Positions 22,694 through 31,799 of a DNA stretch of 64,000 bases are shown here, piece after piece. Within the stretch, counting starts at the first letter, position 1. Each line of letters begins with the position of its first letter. The notes beneath the pieces were generated by a model that made no database searches, was not told the origin of the DNA, and saw only the letters and a list, made by a program, of their open reading frames with translations. Source of the DNA: Mallotus nudiflorus. Its lineage: Eukaryota > Streptophyta > Magnoliopsida > Malpighiales > Euphorbiaceae. Location of the stretch: the NCBI GenBank assembly GCA_947683625.1, contig CANTUR010000049.1, forward strand, positions 7,976,501-8,040,500, in the 5' to 3' direction. The position numbers and the translations under genes are program-made.

Positions 22694-23120
22694 AATATTT
22701 TATTATGTATTTTTTTTAGTAATTGTGTGAGGTTTTAATATTTATGTTTAATATTTATGTAATGTTAATAAATTTGTTTAATGTTATTATATATTCATGT
22801 GAATATAATTAATAATATATGTAATTAATAGAAATAATTATGTAAATAATAAAAAAAAATAAAAAGACATCAAACTAATTTTATATTTTATTAATTAAAA
22901 AGTTAACAAAATAAATATCATTTAAAAGGAAATAAAATAATTAGGATGAAATTGATATAAAATATTAGACATATAAAAGTATAGGACAATTATGTAAAAA
23001 AAAAGGTGAATAGTATTTGTTGTGATGAATTACTGCACACTCTTTAAAACAACAAATTTGGATAGCATTTTGTTGTCACCATTGGACAACAATTTGTTGC
23101 AAAAGTAAAAAATTGCTATG

Positions 23121-23139
23121 CCGATTGGAGATGGCCTTA
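23121..23139 (-). repeat. Harbinger right TIR with TTA target duplication
   Basis: CCGATTGGAGATGGCC followed by TTA. It differs from the left end at 3 of 16 positions. Confidence 0.85.
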
Positions 23140-23314
23140 TGGACCTAACTATTTGCTTTGTAGATATTGAATTAGATAATTTAAATGGGCTACACCAAGT
23201 CCAAAACTTGGACTTTTTATTGAGTTTAGTTTATTAGTTCATTTTAATTTTAGTTATTTATTTTAGGGTAAAGGTCTATTTAAGCCTTTAATGTTTGCCC
23301 CGTGGAGCAGATAT
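23140..23314. other. Short flank between Harbinger and copia LTR
   Basis: Holds TTTAGGGTAAAGGTCTATTT and GTTTGCCCCGTGGAGCAGAT, wording that I recall as common at plant repeat ends. No gene. It is the insertion context of the LTR at 23315. Confidence 0.35.
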
Positions 23315-24522
23315 TGTTAATATAGGTGGTATGCATTAGAGGTCAATCATATATTTTGATAATAAAATAATATTCTATTATCTAAAGTGTTTATTTAATT
23401 GAATATTAATCCATTAGCGTAATGTTAAATAAATTTATTATCAAGAGTTGATATTATAAGCTACAAATTTATTTAGTACATATGTTGTAAACCGTTCATA
23501 GTCAATAAATTAATATTTAAGTAATATTAATTTGAATATCACCTTTATCTATTTTTCTTAATTAGTATGTGATACTAATAGTGGGAGGTAGTGAGTCTCA
23601 TGCTACTTGATATGAGATATTAGAATAGACATGTGGATACTTATGTGATGGGTGGATTGAACATGACTTTAGATTTGTGATTGTGTTAATATTCACTTAT
23701 AGTCAACAATCACAATTTAGGTCATAATGGTGCATATAGTTCTTTGATCTAAAGTGACATGGTCATCCACATTTGAGTGGTTAGAGATTATTACCACTTA
23801 TATACTTGTGTTAATCATATATGGGTATATGGCATGTGGTGGCTCTAGTTAGCTAAATGTAAGGGTGAGTGTTCAAACAAGATACGATTCATTGCTTGGA
23901 GTGAGCCGAGACAAAATCATCAATATTAACTTAAAAGAGTTTTGCCAAATCATCATCAATATTAACGTAAAAAAGTTTAATTAATTAATTAAGATTAATG
24001 AAATTGGATTTATGCTTTAAGCAATGATTCTAGCATATTACGAAATCTAATTCAAGTAAGGGTTTAATTATTAATTTATACTTAATTAATATAAATTATT
24101 AATTAAGGTATTAAATTAATAATATATGTTGTTTCTATTTAGACTTGAATTAATGTCCTAAGTAGTTTAGGCCTAGGCCCAATAGAGTTTTGGACCAAAG
24201 ATTAATCTAAAATTTTGAGAAAGCCCATGAACCTAATGCAGGCCCATTTGTTTAGTGGATTGGGCTTGGGCCAAGTGTTGGCCGATTACCAAGCCCAAGT
24301 CCATATAAAAGGATATGGTTAAATTTGTCTTATTAGGCAGACATTATCTCTTAATTTTATATTGTTGACCATGGCAAGAGAAGGATTAGGTTACATGGTT
24401 ATGTGTAGAGAATGTATGTAGACATAGCACACGAGATGCATTCAATTCTCTACACGCTTCTTTGTACACTAGTCAATCACTTTTATGACAAGTTGTATTG
24501 TAAGTGATAAGGTTCTTGCTTT

Positions 24523-24568
<46 letters not shown>

Positions 24569-25079
24569 CCTAAAATATGTTTCTAAGGTTAGAGAGAGTG
24601 TAAAGACACACACCATAAATTAAAGAATAAAATCTACACACAATAACCCTAAGTGTTCTTGTAAGAAGATTAAATTAATGCAGGTTTTGTGAAGGTCATT
24701 AGAGAGGCTACTTACAATTAATCTAATTTAAGCAAGATGGTGATTTGGTGGAGCTTTAATGTTTCAAGCTAGAGGCCTAACATTTTGGAGGCTAGAAAAT
24801 TTGATTCAAGATTTGAACCTAAAGCATCCAAAGCTTATAGATTAACCATTGTTATCTACATCAAATTTAGGAGTTAGTAAGTTTTGTTAAACTTAGAATT
24901 CATAGGTTGTTGCTTATACATGTTGTTATGTTACTTAGCTATATGTAAAATTCAAAATGGATGTATAGGAATGGAATTATTCTTGTGATGAAGGGTTATA
25001 CAAGTGAAAATTTTAAAATTTCACCCTACTTAGGCTAGTGCTCACCATGCTTATAAGTTGCATAACCATTTACTAATAG
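23315..25079 (+). mobile_element. Ty1/copia LTR, family D copy 1
   Basis: The LTR starts TGTTAATATAGGTGGTATGC and aligns by eye along its length with the copia 3' LTR at 50005. Shared blocks include GTGGATACT..., GAGTGTAAAGACACACACC and CATAGGTTGTTGCT. Relative to copy 2 it lacks about 430 bp (the interval matching roughly 50610-51045). The end is placed just before a degenerate primer site at 25080. A GTGGAGCAGATAT upstream of the start could be a decayed polypurine tract, so whether this was a 5' or a 3' LTR is open. Confidence 0.75.
24523..24566. repeat. (AT)n microsatellite inside copia LTR
   Basis: About 21 AT units. The matching spot in LTR copy 2 (51665-51680) has only about seven, so the tract differs between the two copies. 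Confidence 0.92.
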
Positions 25080-25094
25080 TGTTATCATAGCCCC
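25080..25094 (+). other. Degenerate initiator-tRNA primer-binding site
   Basis: TGTTATCATAGCCCC resembles TGGTATCAGAGCCCC (13 of 15), the site used by most copia elements. It supports placing the LTR end just before it. Confidence 0.45.
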
Positions 25095-25783
25095 TTTTGC
25101 ACTTTACACATGCTAAATTCATTGATAATTGAAAGTGGTATGATTATACTTCATGTTAATAGCAAGAGTTATGGCTTAAGATGTGCAAAAAATGGTTAAA
25201 AATCAGTTTAGGGGAGCTCATAATCGTGAGGAACAGTCTTGGGGTCATAAGCAGCCTCTAAATGCCTTTTTCCTCATTTTGGCCGAGTTGCTCATGAGCG
25301 CTCCTCGTGATGAGGGGCACTTCTTAAACTTTTAAATATCATTCTTTTATGCTCGTATCCTTTGTAAATCAATTCTAACATGCAAGAGCTACATTTTCAT
25401 TTTTTTAATTTGTTATACATGAATATAATGATAATGGACTTCGATAACATCCCAAAGTTTATAATAATAATTAATTTTATTATTTGGCATGTAATTAATG
25501 TTAATTACATAGAAATAGGATGTAATTTTTACCTTGGAATGACAAGGATTGAATGTAAACCACAAGAGTTGTGACTTAGAGCTTGAAGTGTTCAAGTTGG
25601 AGACCTATAAAGATGGTGATAAAGAGTTTCATTCTTGGAAGTTTTTTATTTTGCTAAACCATTTTGTATTTTATTCTAAGAGTTAGAATAGGCTTAGGAA
25701 AGGCCCATGATCACTCTTTATTTATGCATCAATTATGCATGTTCTATGTATATTTGTTACAACATGCAATATGCATTTGTGAT
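25095..25783. other. Unidentified AT-rich DNA
   Basis: No convincing gag frame follows the putative primer site. A GC-richer patch (25255-25320, GAGCGCTCCTCGTGATGAGGGG) stands out. I cannot assign it. Confidence 0.3.
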
Positions 25784-25838
25784 ATATATATATATATGTA
25801 AAGGTGCTAAGAAATATATATATGTGATATATATATAC

Positions 25839-25871
<33 letters not shown>

Positions 25872-25880
25872 TATACATAT
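25784..25880. repeat. Compound AT / AC microsatellite
   Basis: (AT) runs near 25784, 25818 and 25840, then (AC)n at about 25851-25870, then ATATACATAT. Confidence 0.93.
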
Positions 25881-26245
25881 AATTGGCTAATGTGCAAAGT
25901 TAGATCTTAATTAAAGACCCAAAAATCTTTTAAAGTAAATTTAGGTCAACGCTCTCCATTGGAGTAATAACATACATGGTTTTGGGATTGTGTGCATTAA
26001 ATATGGATACATAGGTGTGTACATAAGGCCCAAGAGATTCATGTAGTGTTATTGTTAAAGATGAGACATTGTGGGTGTATGGATACACTATAGGCCAAGA
26101 ATGACAAATAAGAGTACTTGAGGTTTGTAGTGTCCTAAAGACCCAAAAATCTTTCAAACTAAATTTATGTCATGCTCTCCATTGGAGTAATAACATGCAT
26201 GGTTTTGGGATTGTGTTCATCAACTATGGATACATAGGTATGTAC

Positions 26246-28041
26246 TATAAGCACCCAATTTCTTGATGCAATTGTGCACAATTGCGACATAAGCCCCTAT
26301 TATGAAATTCATTCAAAAAATTGAACTTGGTTGTCGATTTTTTGGACTTTAGAGACTAAATTGCAACATTTTTTAAGATTTGATTGTAAATAAGTCAATT
26401 TTCAAGGGTCTTTTGGTAATTAAAATAAAAAAATTTGAAAATCAAAATTATAGTTTTTCGATTGGAAATCCATAATGCCAATCAGAATTATGGATTTCTT
26501 ATCCAAAATCCACAATTCTGTTCGGAAATCCAATTTTTCAATCAGCATTGCACAAATTTGACTTGTAAAATCCCATTTTTTGCATTTTTTTTATCGACTT
26601 TCAGTGTTTTGATTGGTTAAAAATTGAATATTTATAATAATTTTTTATCTGGAAAAGATTTTGACGCATTAAAAACTTGCAACTTTCAAAAATCAAATCC
26701 TTATCAGTCTGTTTTGATAAGAGATGAGTCTGTTCCTCCTTTGGAGGAGGCCAATACGTGCAAACTCTGCATTTAAAAGTAGAGTCTGCATACGTGTTGG
26801 AAGGGGCTTTTTTTGGGAAAAATTTTGAAGATTCACAGAAATAACAATGAAAAAAACCTGATTGAGCAAAAAAGAGAAAAAAAACCCTAAAAATAAAAAA
26901 GCTACTGAGAACACTCTTGGAAGAACCTGTATTATTTCCCAGTAGAATTTAGGGTTTTATCTTTTTTTTTTTGGTGTTCTGTGTTTTTTATGGATGTATA
27001 ATTGTTTAAGTTTAGATTTTTGTACATAGTTTGTAATAGCCCTAGTAGTGGGAATAGTAAAAGATTTAATTTTCTGCATTTAAAATCAATTAGTAATTAG
27101 GTTCAATTGGGTAAAAATTAATTAAAATTAATGGTGGCTTTAGTTAATTAGGGTTTGTATGTAATTAAATTAGGTTTTTTATAAATCATATGTGAATGTG
27201 TTTTGATTTGATTTTGTGATGTTTTTATGTTTTTTTTAAAATGTTTTTGGGCCCCAAGCCCACATTTAGGTCTAGCCCACTTAATGAATAGGCTTAAAAA
27301 TGGTTTAGGACATTAAATAATTAAAATCAATTTAGGCCCATTAGGTTAATTGATTTTAGGCCCACATATTTAATTAAAACTTGTTTAGATTTAGCTCAGG
27401 CCACTTAAATTCATTTCTTTTAAAATAAATAGACATAGACCCACATTTTACTTAAAATAAAATCAAGTTAGACTTATGCCTAGTAATTTAACTTTACTTT
27501 AAAATTGAATAGACTTAAGCCCATTCTTTAGATAAACTAAAATAAATAGATCTAGGCTCACTAATTAATTAAAATGTAGGCCCACTTTTTAGTCTCTTTC
27601 TCACTTGTAAATAAAATGTAAATCTAGCTAATTTTTTAAAAATTAACATAGTTTATACTTAGGGACAACATGATATTGAGTGCATTTTTATGTGTAATTT
27701 TATTGACTAGATGCCTAGGGTTAGATGGATGTCAAATAGGGTTTAATAAAATTGCATGTAATTAGAGGATGAAATAATTATTTATAAAATTATTCTAAAT
27801 GAACATGAGACTAAAAGAAGTTAGTATTTGTTATCCAGAATCTCCTGGTTGTGGTACTAGCTTTCTTTTAAGGAATCGAGTACCACATTTTCGGTTTGTC
27901 CCAGTTATTACCCTGGGTGGCGACTACTCATCTCCATGCCATGTCTTTATGACAGTGGTTAGTATGTTCTCTAAGGCCCTGAGCCTAAACAGTGTCACAG
28001 TTGATAAAATCTTGGATGCACGCTAAATCTTATTGTCTACA
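26246..28041 (+). mobile_element. Family-B Tat-like LTR, copy 1 (solo LTR)
   Basis: The LTR begins TATAAGCACCCAATTTC and ends TTGTCTACA (28033-28041), 1796 bp. Homologues on the minus strand are at 57188-59342 (full) and 28520-28790 (fragment), where the start is TGTAAGCAC in the better preserved case. A GGGTGGCGACTAC motif lies about 120 bp before the end. Flanks TGTAC (26241-26245) and AGTAC (28042-28046) look like a target duplication with one mismatch. No internal sequence is attached on either side, so this is a solo LTR left by recombination. The uninterrupted sister unit of the tandem duplication shows the empty site at about 26018. Confidence 0.85.
27240..27600 (+). promoter_or_regulatory. 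Array of GGCCCA/AGCCCA words in LTR B
   Basis: About nine copies of GGCCCA, AGCCCA or GACCCA are spaced 25-50 bp apart, separated by AATTAATTAAA-like DNA. On the opposite strand these are TGGGCC/TGGGCT, the site II words bound by plant TCP factors (known). The matching interval in LTR copy 2 (about 57600-57985) keeps the array. Regulatory use is inference. Confidence 0.4.
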
Positions 28042-28138
28042 AGTACATAAGGCCCATGAGATTCATGTAGTGTTATTGTTAAACATTATAGGCCAAGAAT
28101 GACAAATAAGAGTACATGAGGTTTGTAGTGTCCTAATG

Positions 28139-28519
28139 CATACATTTTATTGATCTAATGGTTTGGGCCTAACTAATGCTAAAGGCTAGGAATGGCAATA
28201 TGTATATGAGGCCGATAACATTAGGAGCAGAATTGATGGAACCTCAAATTAGATGTGATGGAAAAAAGTTATCCACTTAATGAGAACTAATATTCCAAGA
28301 ATGGCAATGTGTACCTAAGGGATATTAGTGACCCATTAAGGACTACATCATCCATTAGAAATCCATCCAACAAGGGATTTTTATTTCCTACTTTGGAAGT
28401 GTAGGATTCGTTAAGTTAGTGGGAGACCATTACGATTAAAGACCAAATCTAATGGTAATAATAACAATGTCACATAACTAATTAATCTTGTTAACATTGT
28501 AGAAACTTAATAATATGAA
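28139..28519. other. Unidentified DNA between LTR fragments
   Basis: Continues the host sequence of the tandem duplication and includes repeated CCAAGAATGGCAATGTGTA-like phrases (28190, 28296). No gene seen. Confidence 0.35.
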
Positions 28520-28790
28520 ACCATCCCAATCAGAATTATATAATTTTGACCACTTTTTTTTAAAAAAATTTTAATTACAAAAAGATCATTGAATGAATTT
28601 ATGTTTTGCAATTAGGCCCTAAAAAATGTTGCAACTTAGTCATTGAAAATATTAAATCCTCTATTTAAAAAAATACAATCAGACCCCTGAAGTTTCAAGG
28701 TTTAAGTATTGAAGACCTATTCATGATATTTTCATCATTGGAGTCCTTTATCGCATCCATAACACATCATCCCATAATTGAGTGCTTACA
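28520..28790 (-). mobile_element. Family-B LTR fragment (start of a 3' LTR)
   Basis: Read on the minus strand it starts TGTAAGCACTCAATTATGGG and continues with ...AAGTTGCAACATTTTTTAGG..., matching the first 270 bp of the LTR at 26246. The rest is lost. The adjacent polypurine tract and 3' region show that it was a 3' LTR. Confidence 0.8.
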
Positions 28791-28803
28791 GGTGCCCCCC
28801 TTT
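28791..28803 (-). other. Polypurine tract, family-B element 1
   Basis: Minus strand AAAGGGGGGCACC directly before the LTR start TGTAAGCAC. It fixes the element as minus-strand and separates LTR from internal DNA. The same tract is at 59343-59355. Confidence 0.85.
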
Positions 28804-28934
28804 GTTGCTATTTGCTTGACAAATTACAGTAAAGCAAACTAGCACTTAATTTCTTGATTGAAATTTAGGATACTTACCTGTGCTCCATGAAGTGTTTGCT
28901 TATGAACTTTCTATACTCAAATGTACAACATTGA

Positions 28935-29335
28935 TTTAAAATGACACATTATACTTGGTCGTATGATGTTGATTATACCCAGTCACATAATCTTGAGTGA
29001 AAGGGACTCATTGTACTCAGTCACACAATGTTGACTATACTCAGGCGTATAGTCTGAATTGAAAAGAAACATCACACTTGGTCGTATGATGCCAATTATA
29101 CTTGGTCGTATAATCTTGATTGAAAATACATTGTACTCAGTCATATAATGCCGACTACACTCAGACATATAGTCTGAATTGAAAAGAAACATCACACTTG
29201 GTCGTATGGTGCTGATTATACTTGGTCGTATAATCTTGATTCAAAATGCATTGTTCTCGGTCTTACAATGTCGACTACACTCGGACGTATAGTTTGAATT
29301 AAAAAGAAATATCACACTCGGTCATATAGTCTAGA
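28935..29335 (-). repeat. About 61-bp tandem array (GGTCGTATGATG...)
   Basis: Units centred on ACTTGGTCGTATGATGTTGA recur about every 61 bp (28953, 29013, 29075 and onward) and each splits into two related halves of about 30 bp. Six or so units. A shorter version is at 59995-60205. Confidence 0.85.
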
Positions 29336-29339
29336 TTCT

Positions 29340-29930
29340 CTTATGCGATTATATTGTAATCCATAATTGCTCGTGATTAGCTGTAACCCTTTCATTGCTC
29401 ACTGATGATGCTGTAATCCATAATTGCTCACGATTAGCTGCAAGCCTTTCATTACTCACTGATGATGTTGCAGTCCATAACTGCTTGCAATTAGCTGTAA
29501 CCCTTTCATTGCTCACTGATGATGCTGCAATCCATAATTCCTCGTAATTAGCTACAACCCTTTTGTGCTCACTGATGATGCTACAATCCATAACTGCTCG
29601 CGATTAGCTGTAACCCTCTCATTGCTCACTGCTGATGATGCAATCCATAATTGCTTGCAAATTGACTGCAATCCTTTTATTGCTCACTTTTGATAATGCT
29701 ACAGTCCATAACTATTTGCTAACTTCAATCAACTGTAGCCCTCTCATTGCTCGCCTTTGATGCTACAATCTATAATTGCTTGTAATCCTTTCATTACTTG
29801 CCTTTTGATAATGCTATAGTCCATAACTGTTCATGAATTTGCTATAATCATTTTATTGCTCGCCTTGATGCTAAAGTCTATAATTGCTCGTAAATTTTTA
29901 TCTTTAGTTGTTTAAGTTGAATGCTTTGAA
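29340..29930 (-). repeat. 57-bp tandem array, copy 1
   Basis: Units AATCCATAATTGCTCGCGATTAGCTGTAACC... start at 29358, 29415, 29472, 29529, 29585 and 29642, a period of 57 bp (one of 56), then become irregular. About ten units. On the minus strand, which is the element sense strand, the first five units stay open because 57 is 19 codons. Confidence 0.92.
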
Positions 29931-30399
29931 TTCTTTGTGCTGGCTAACTTTGAATTTTGCTATGTTGACTGATTAGAATTTCTGTGCTGAATGATGTCAA
30001 TTTCACTGTGTTAACCATCTCTACAAGTTGGGTGCTCTTTCTTTTGGATTTGCAAATTCCTATAGACTTGTTAAAGTTAGTTTGAATCATAATGAATGTA
30101 CAAAAGCACATTATAATATTGAAAATTTATGAGAAAATTCATTACTTTTTCACAAGATAGCGTGCACTCAGCGAATCTCACTATTTTTAATTTTTGTGAC
30201 TATAATTTATCTGCCATTTATAGAGGTCACAAACATCATTAACCATCTTATGCTGAGAGCATGACTTTTACCAAGTGAAGAGCTTACTTCCATACTTAAG
30301 TTTAAGGAGAATTTGCTAAACAAAACTCATGGAAATTGAGCATAAAAGATCAAATTCTGAGTATTAAAATAGCCTTTGAATTATTTTTTATGCTTCCTT

Positions 30400-30760
30400 A
30401 TCTGAGTATTCCCCTACCTTTCTCATATTACTCAGTGCGGATACCGTTGGAATATTCCTTTAGATACTCATACTCGTATAGAACATTGGAGTAAATAGAG
30501 CAATTTTTTGGCATGGTCCTCTTTTAGTATTTCCCTGCCTTTTTCGTATTACTCAGTATGGATATCACCAGAGGTTTTATGTTAATACTCTTACTCATTT
30601 CTGAGCATTGGAGTAAATTATTCTTGCTTTTGTTTTGATTCTCCTCTTATTATTCCCCCATCTTTCTCATATTACTCAGCGTGGATACCATCAAGGGATT
30701 TTGTACTCATAGTCATTTTTTAGCATTGGAGTATATTATATGCACATTTATCATTCGAAA
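30400..30760 (-). repeat. 122-bp tandem array, three units, copy 1
   Basis: Marked by ATTACTCAGTGCGGATACC; CTCAG starts at 30431, 30552 and 30675 (121 and 123 bp apart). Each unit also has TATTCCCCTGCCTTTCTC and GAGCATTGGAGTAAAT. The same three-unit array is at 61740-62090. Confidence 0.9.
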
Positions 30761-31330
30761 GACTGAAATGATCCTTTGAAATTCAAGCAATTTATGCTTC
30801 ATGTCTATAGATTTTGTTTTTGCATTTTCTTCCTTTTGTTTAGGTGCAAAGCAAGCATTAGATTGATTAGAGTTTATAAACTCTCAATACAAAACTATTA
30901 ACTACTCATTTAGATTCTACGAGGCTAATAAAAGAAAGCCACTATGATCAAAGGTCATGAGATAGGCTTTTCACCCATGATCTCATGAAGTGGATGAATT
31001 TACTTCTAATTTATCAATTTTATTATTGAGATTGTATTTTATTACAAAATCTAAGGAAATAGGGTTCTATTACTTCCCTTTATTATCTTGATGAGTGTTT
31101 TCCATGCAATATGATACTTTTGATGAATGATTAGCATTTGCAACCTTTCCCATTCTTATTGATGTATCGGTTCCTTTCACCTTCTTCATTCTTTTTTGTT
31201 CTTCCCTGCACAAACTACCATGAGTTAGTATGGTCTATTCGTAAGTGAAGAAGTTTTGTCAAAATGCAATTTTATTCTTTTTTTGCATTCTTCCCTTGAA
31301 AAATTACCAAAAATTTATTTTTGGTAAGTG

Positions 31331-31799
31331 AAACCCTAATTAGAGGTCTATAAATATTTTATATTCTCTAGAGTTTCACTAACTCAATCATTAGCCACCT
31401 CTTGTAATTCATTTTTCTCCTCTTAAAAAAACTAAAACACAGAGTGTTTTGTTCTTAATTTGTGAGAAATCAAGAGAAGGGCTAGCACACAAAGTTTTCA
31501 TTTTAATCAAGGGTTGTTCGTGTGGACGCTTATGGAGGATGGATTCTTTTAGAGACATCTTGATCTGAACTGTCAAAATCAAAAGCTCGAGGTAAGGTGT
31601 CACCAGAGTGAACCTCGTCTCTGCCTTCTAGAAATCTTACCTCTTTTGTGTTTGTGGTAATATTTGAAAACCCTAGTTTTAAATCAATTAATCAAATTAC
31701 TTGGATTTAGGTTAGGGTTTCTAATTAAAAGTTTTAATTTTTGTTGCATTTTTAAATCTCAAAACCTAACATATCCATCCTAAACAAACACAAAGACTA
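31331..31799 (+). other. Promoter- or LTR-like fragment of unknown origin
   Basis: Contains GTCTATAAATATTTT (TATAAATA at 31349-31356), a pyrimidine-rich stretch and a donor-like GCTCGAGGTAAGGTG (31585). It lies between the family-B region and the truncated Tat element and matches neither. It resembles the R-U5 part of an LTR, but I see no second copy. Confidence 0.3.

Larger units (their letters stand above)
19107..23136. mobile_element. PIF/Harbinger DNA transposon, complete structure
   Basis: A 4030-bp cut-and-paste element. The left end GGTCCTCTCCAATCCG (19107-19122) and the reverse complement of the right end, GGCCATCTCCAATCGG (23121-23136), match at 13 of 16 positions. Both ends are flanked by TTA (19104-19106 and 23137-23139), the target preference of this superfamily. 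Inside are the two genes expected of an autonomous member, in divergent orientation: the DDE transposase on the minus strand and the Myb/NAM-associated-like ORF1 product on the plus strand, with a repeat-rich region between them. Just inside each end are short inverted runs such as CAACAACTTGTTG and CAACAATTTGTTG. Both genes are broken, so it could move only with help in trans. Confidence 0.9.
25913..28138 (+). repeat. 224-bp tandem duplication, second unit split by an LTR
   Basis: Unit 1 starts AAAGACCCAAAAATCTTT at 25913; unit 2 starts with the same words at 26137, a 224-bp period. Unit 2 runs to 26245, is interrupted by the LTR at 26246-28041, and resumes at 28042 with AGTACATAAGGCCCATGAG, matching GTACATAAGGCCCAAGAG of unit 1 (26019-26036). 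Unit 2 also lacks about 27 bp present in unit 1 (near 26060-26086). I do not recognise the host repeat itself. Confidence 0.88.
28804..31330 (-). mobile_element. Family-B Tat-like 3' internal region, copy 1
   Basis: Non-coding internal DNA upstream (in element sense) of the 3' LTR, homologous throughout to 59356-62515. It is made mainly of three tandem arrays joined by spacers with conserved words such as GATAGCGTGCACTCA (30165) and CTAGTTTGCTTTGCACC-like DNA. No pol is attached: homology ends at TTGCATTCTTCCCTT (about 31293). I place the family in the Tat group because of its PBS-like LTR motif and tandem 3' region; without pol this stays tentative. Confidence 0.65.

Noticed and set aside
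25413..25910. Short overlapping ORFs on both strands
   Set aside because: Low-complexity AT-rich frames and a translated microsatellite; no conserved words.
27799..28026. 75-codon ORF with a homologue on the opposite strand at 57203-57430
   Set aside because: The similarity exists because both are the 3' end of LTR family B; LTR ends are not expected to code.
29340..29930. CRISPR-like regular repeats
   Set aside because: Units are contiguous tandem repeats with no unique spacers, in plant DNA inside a retrotransposon.
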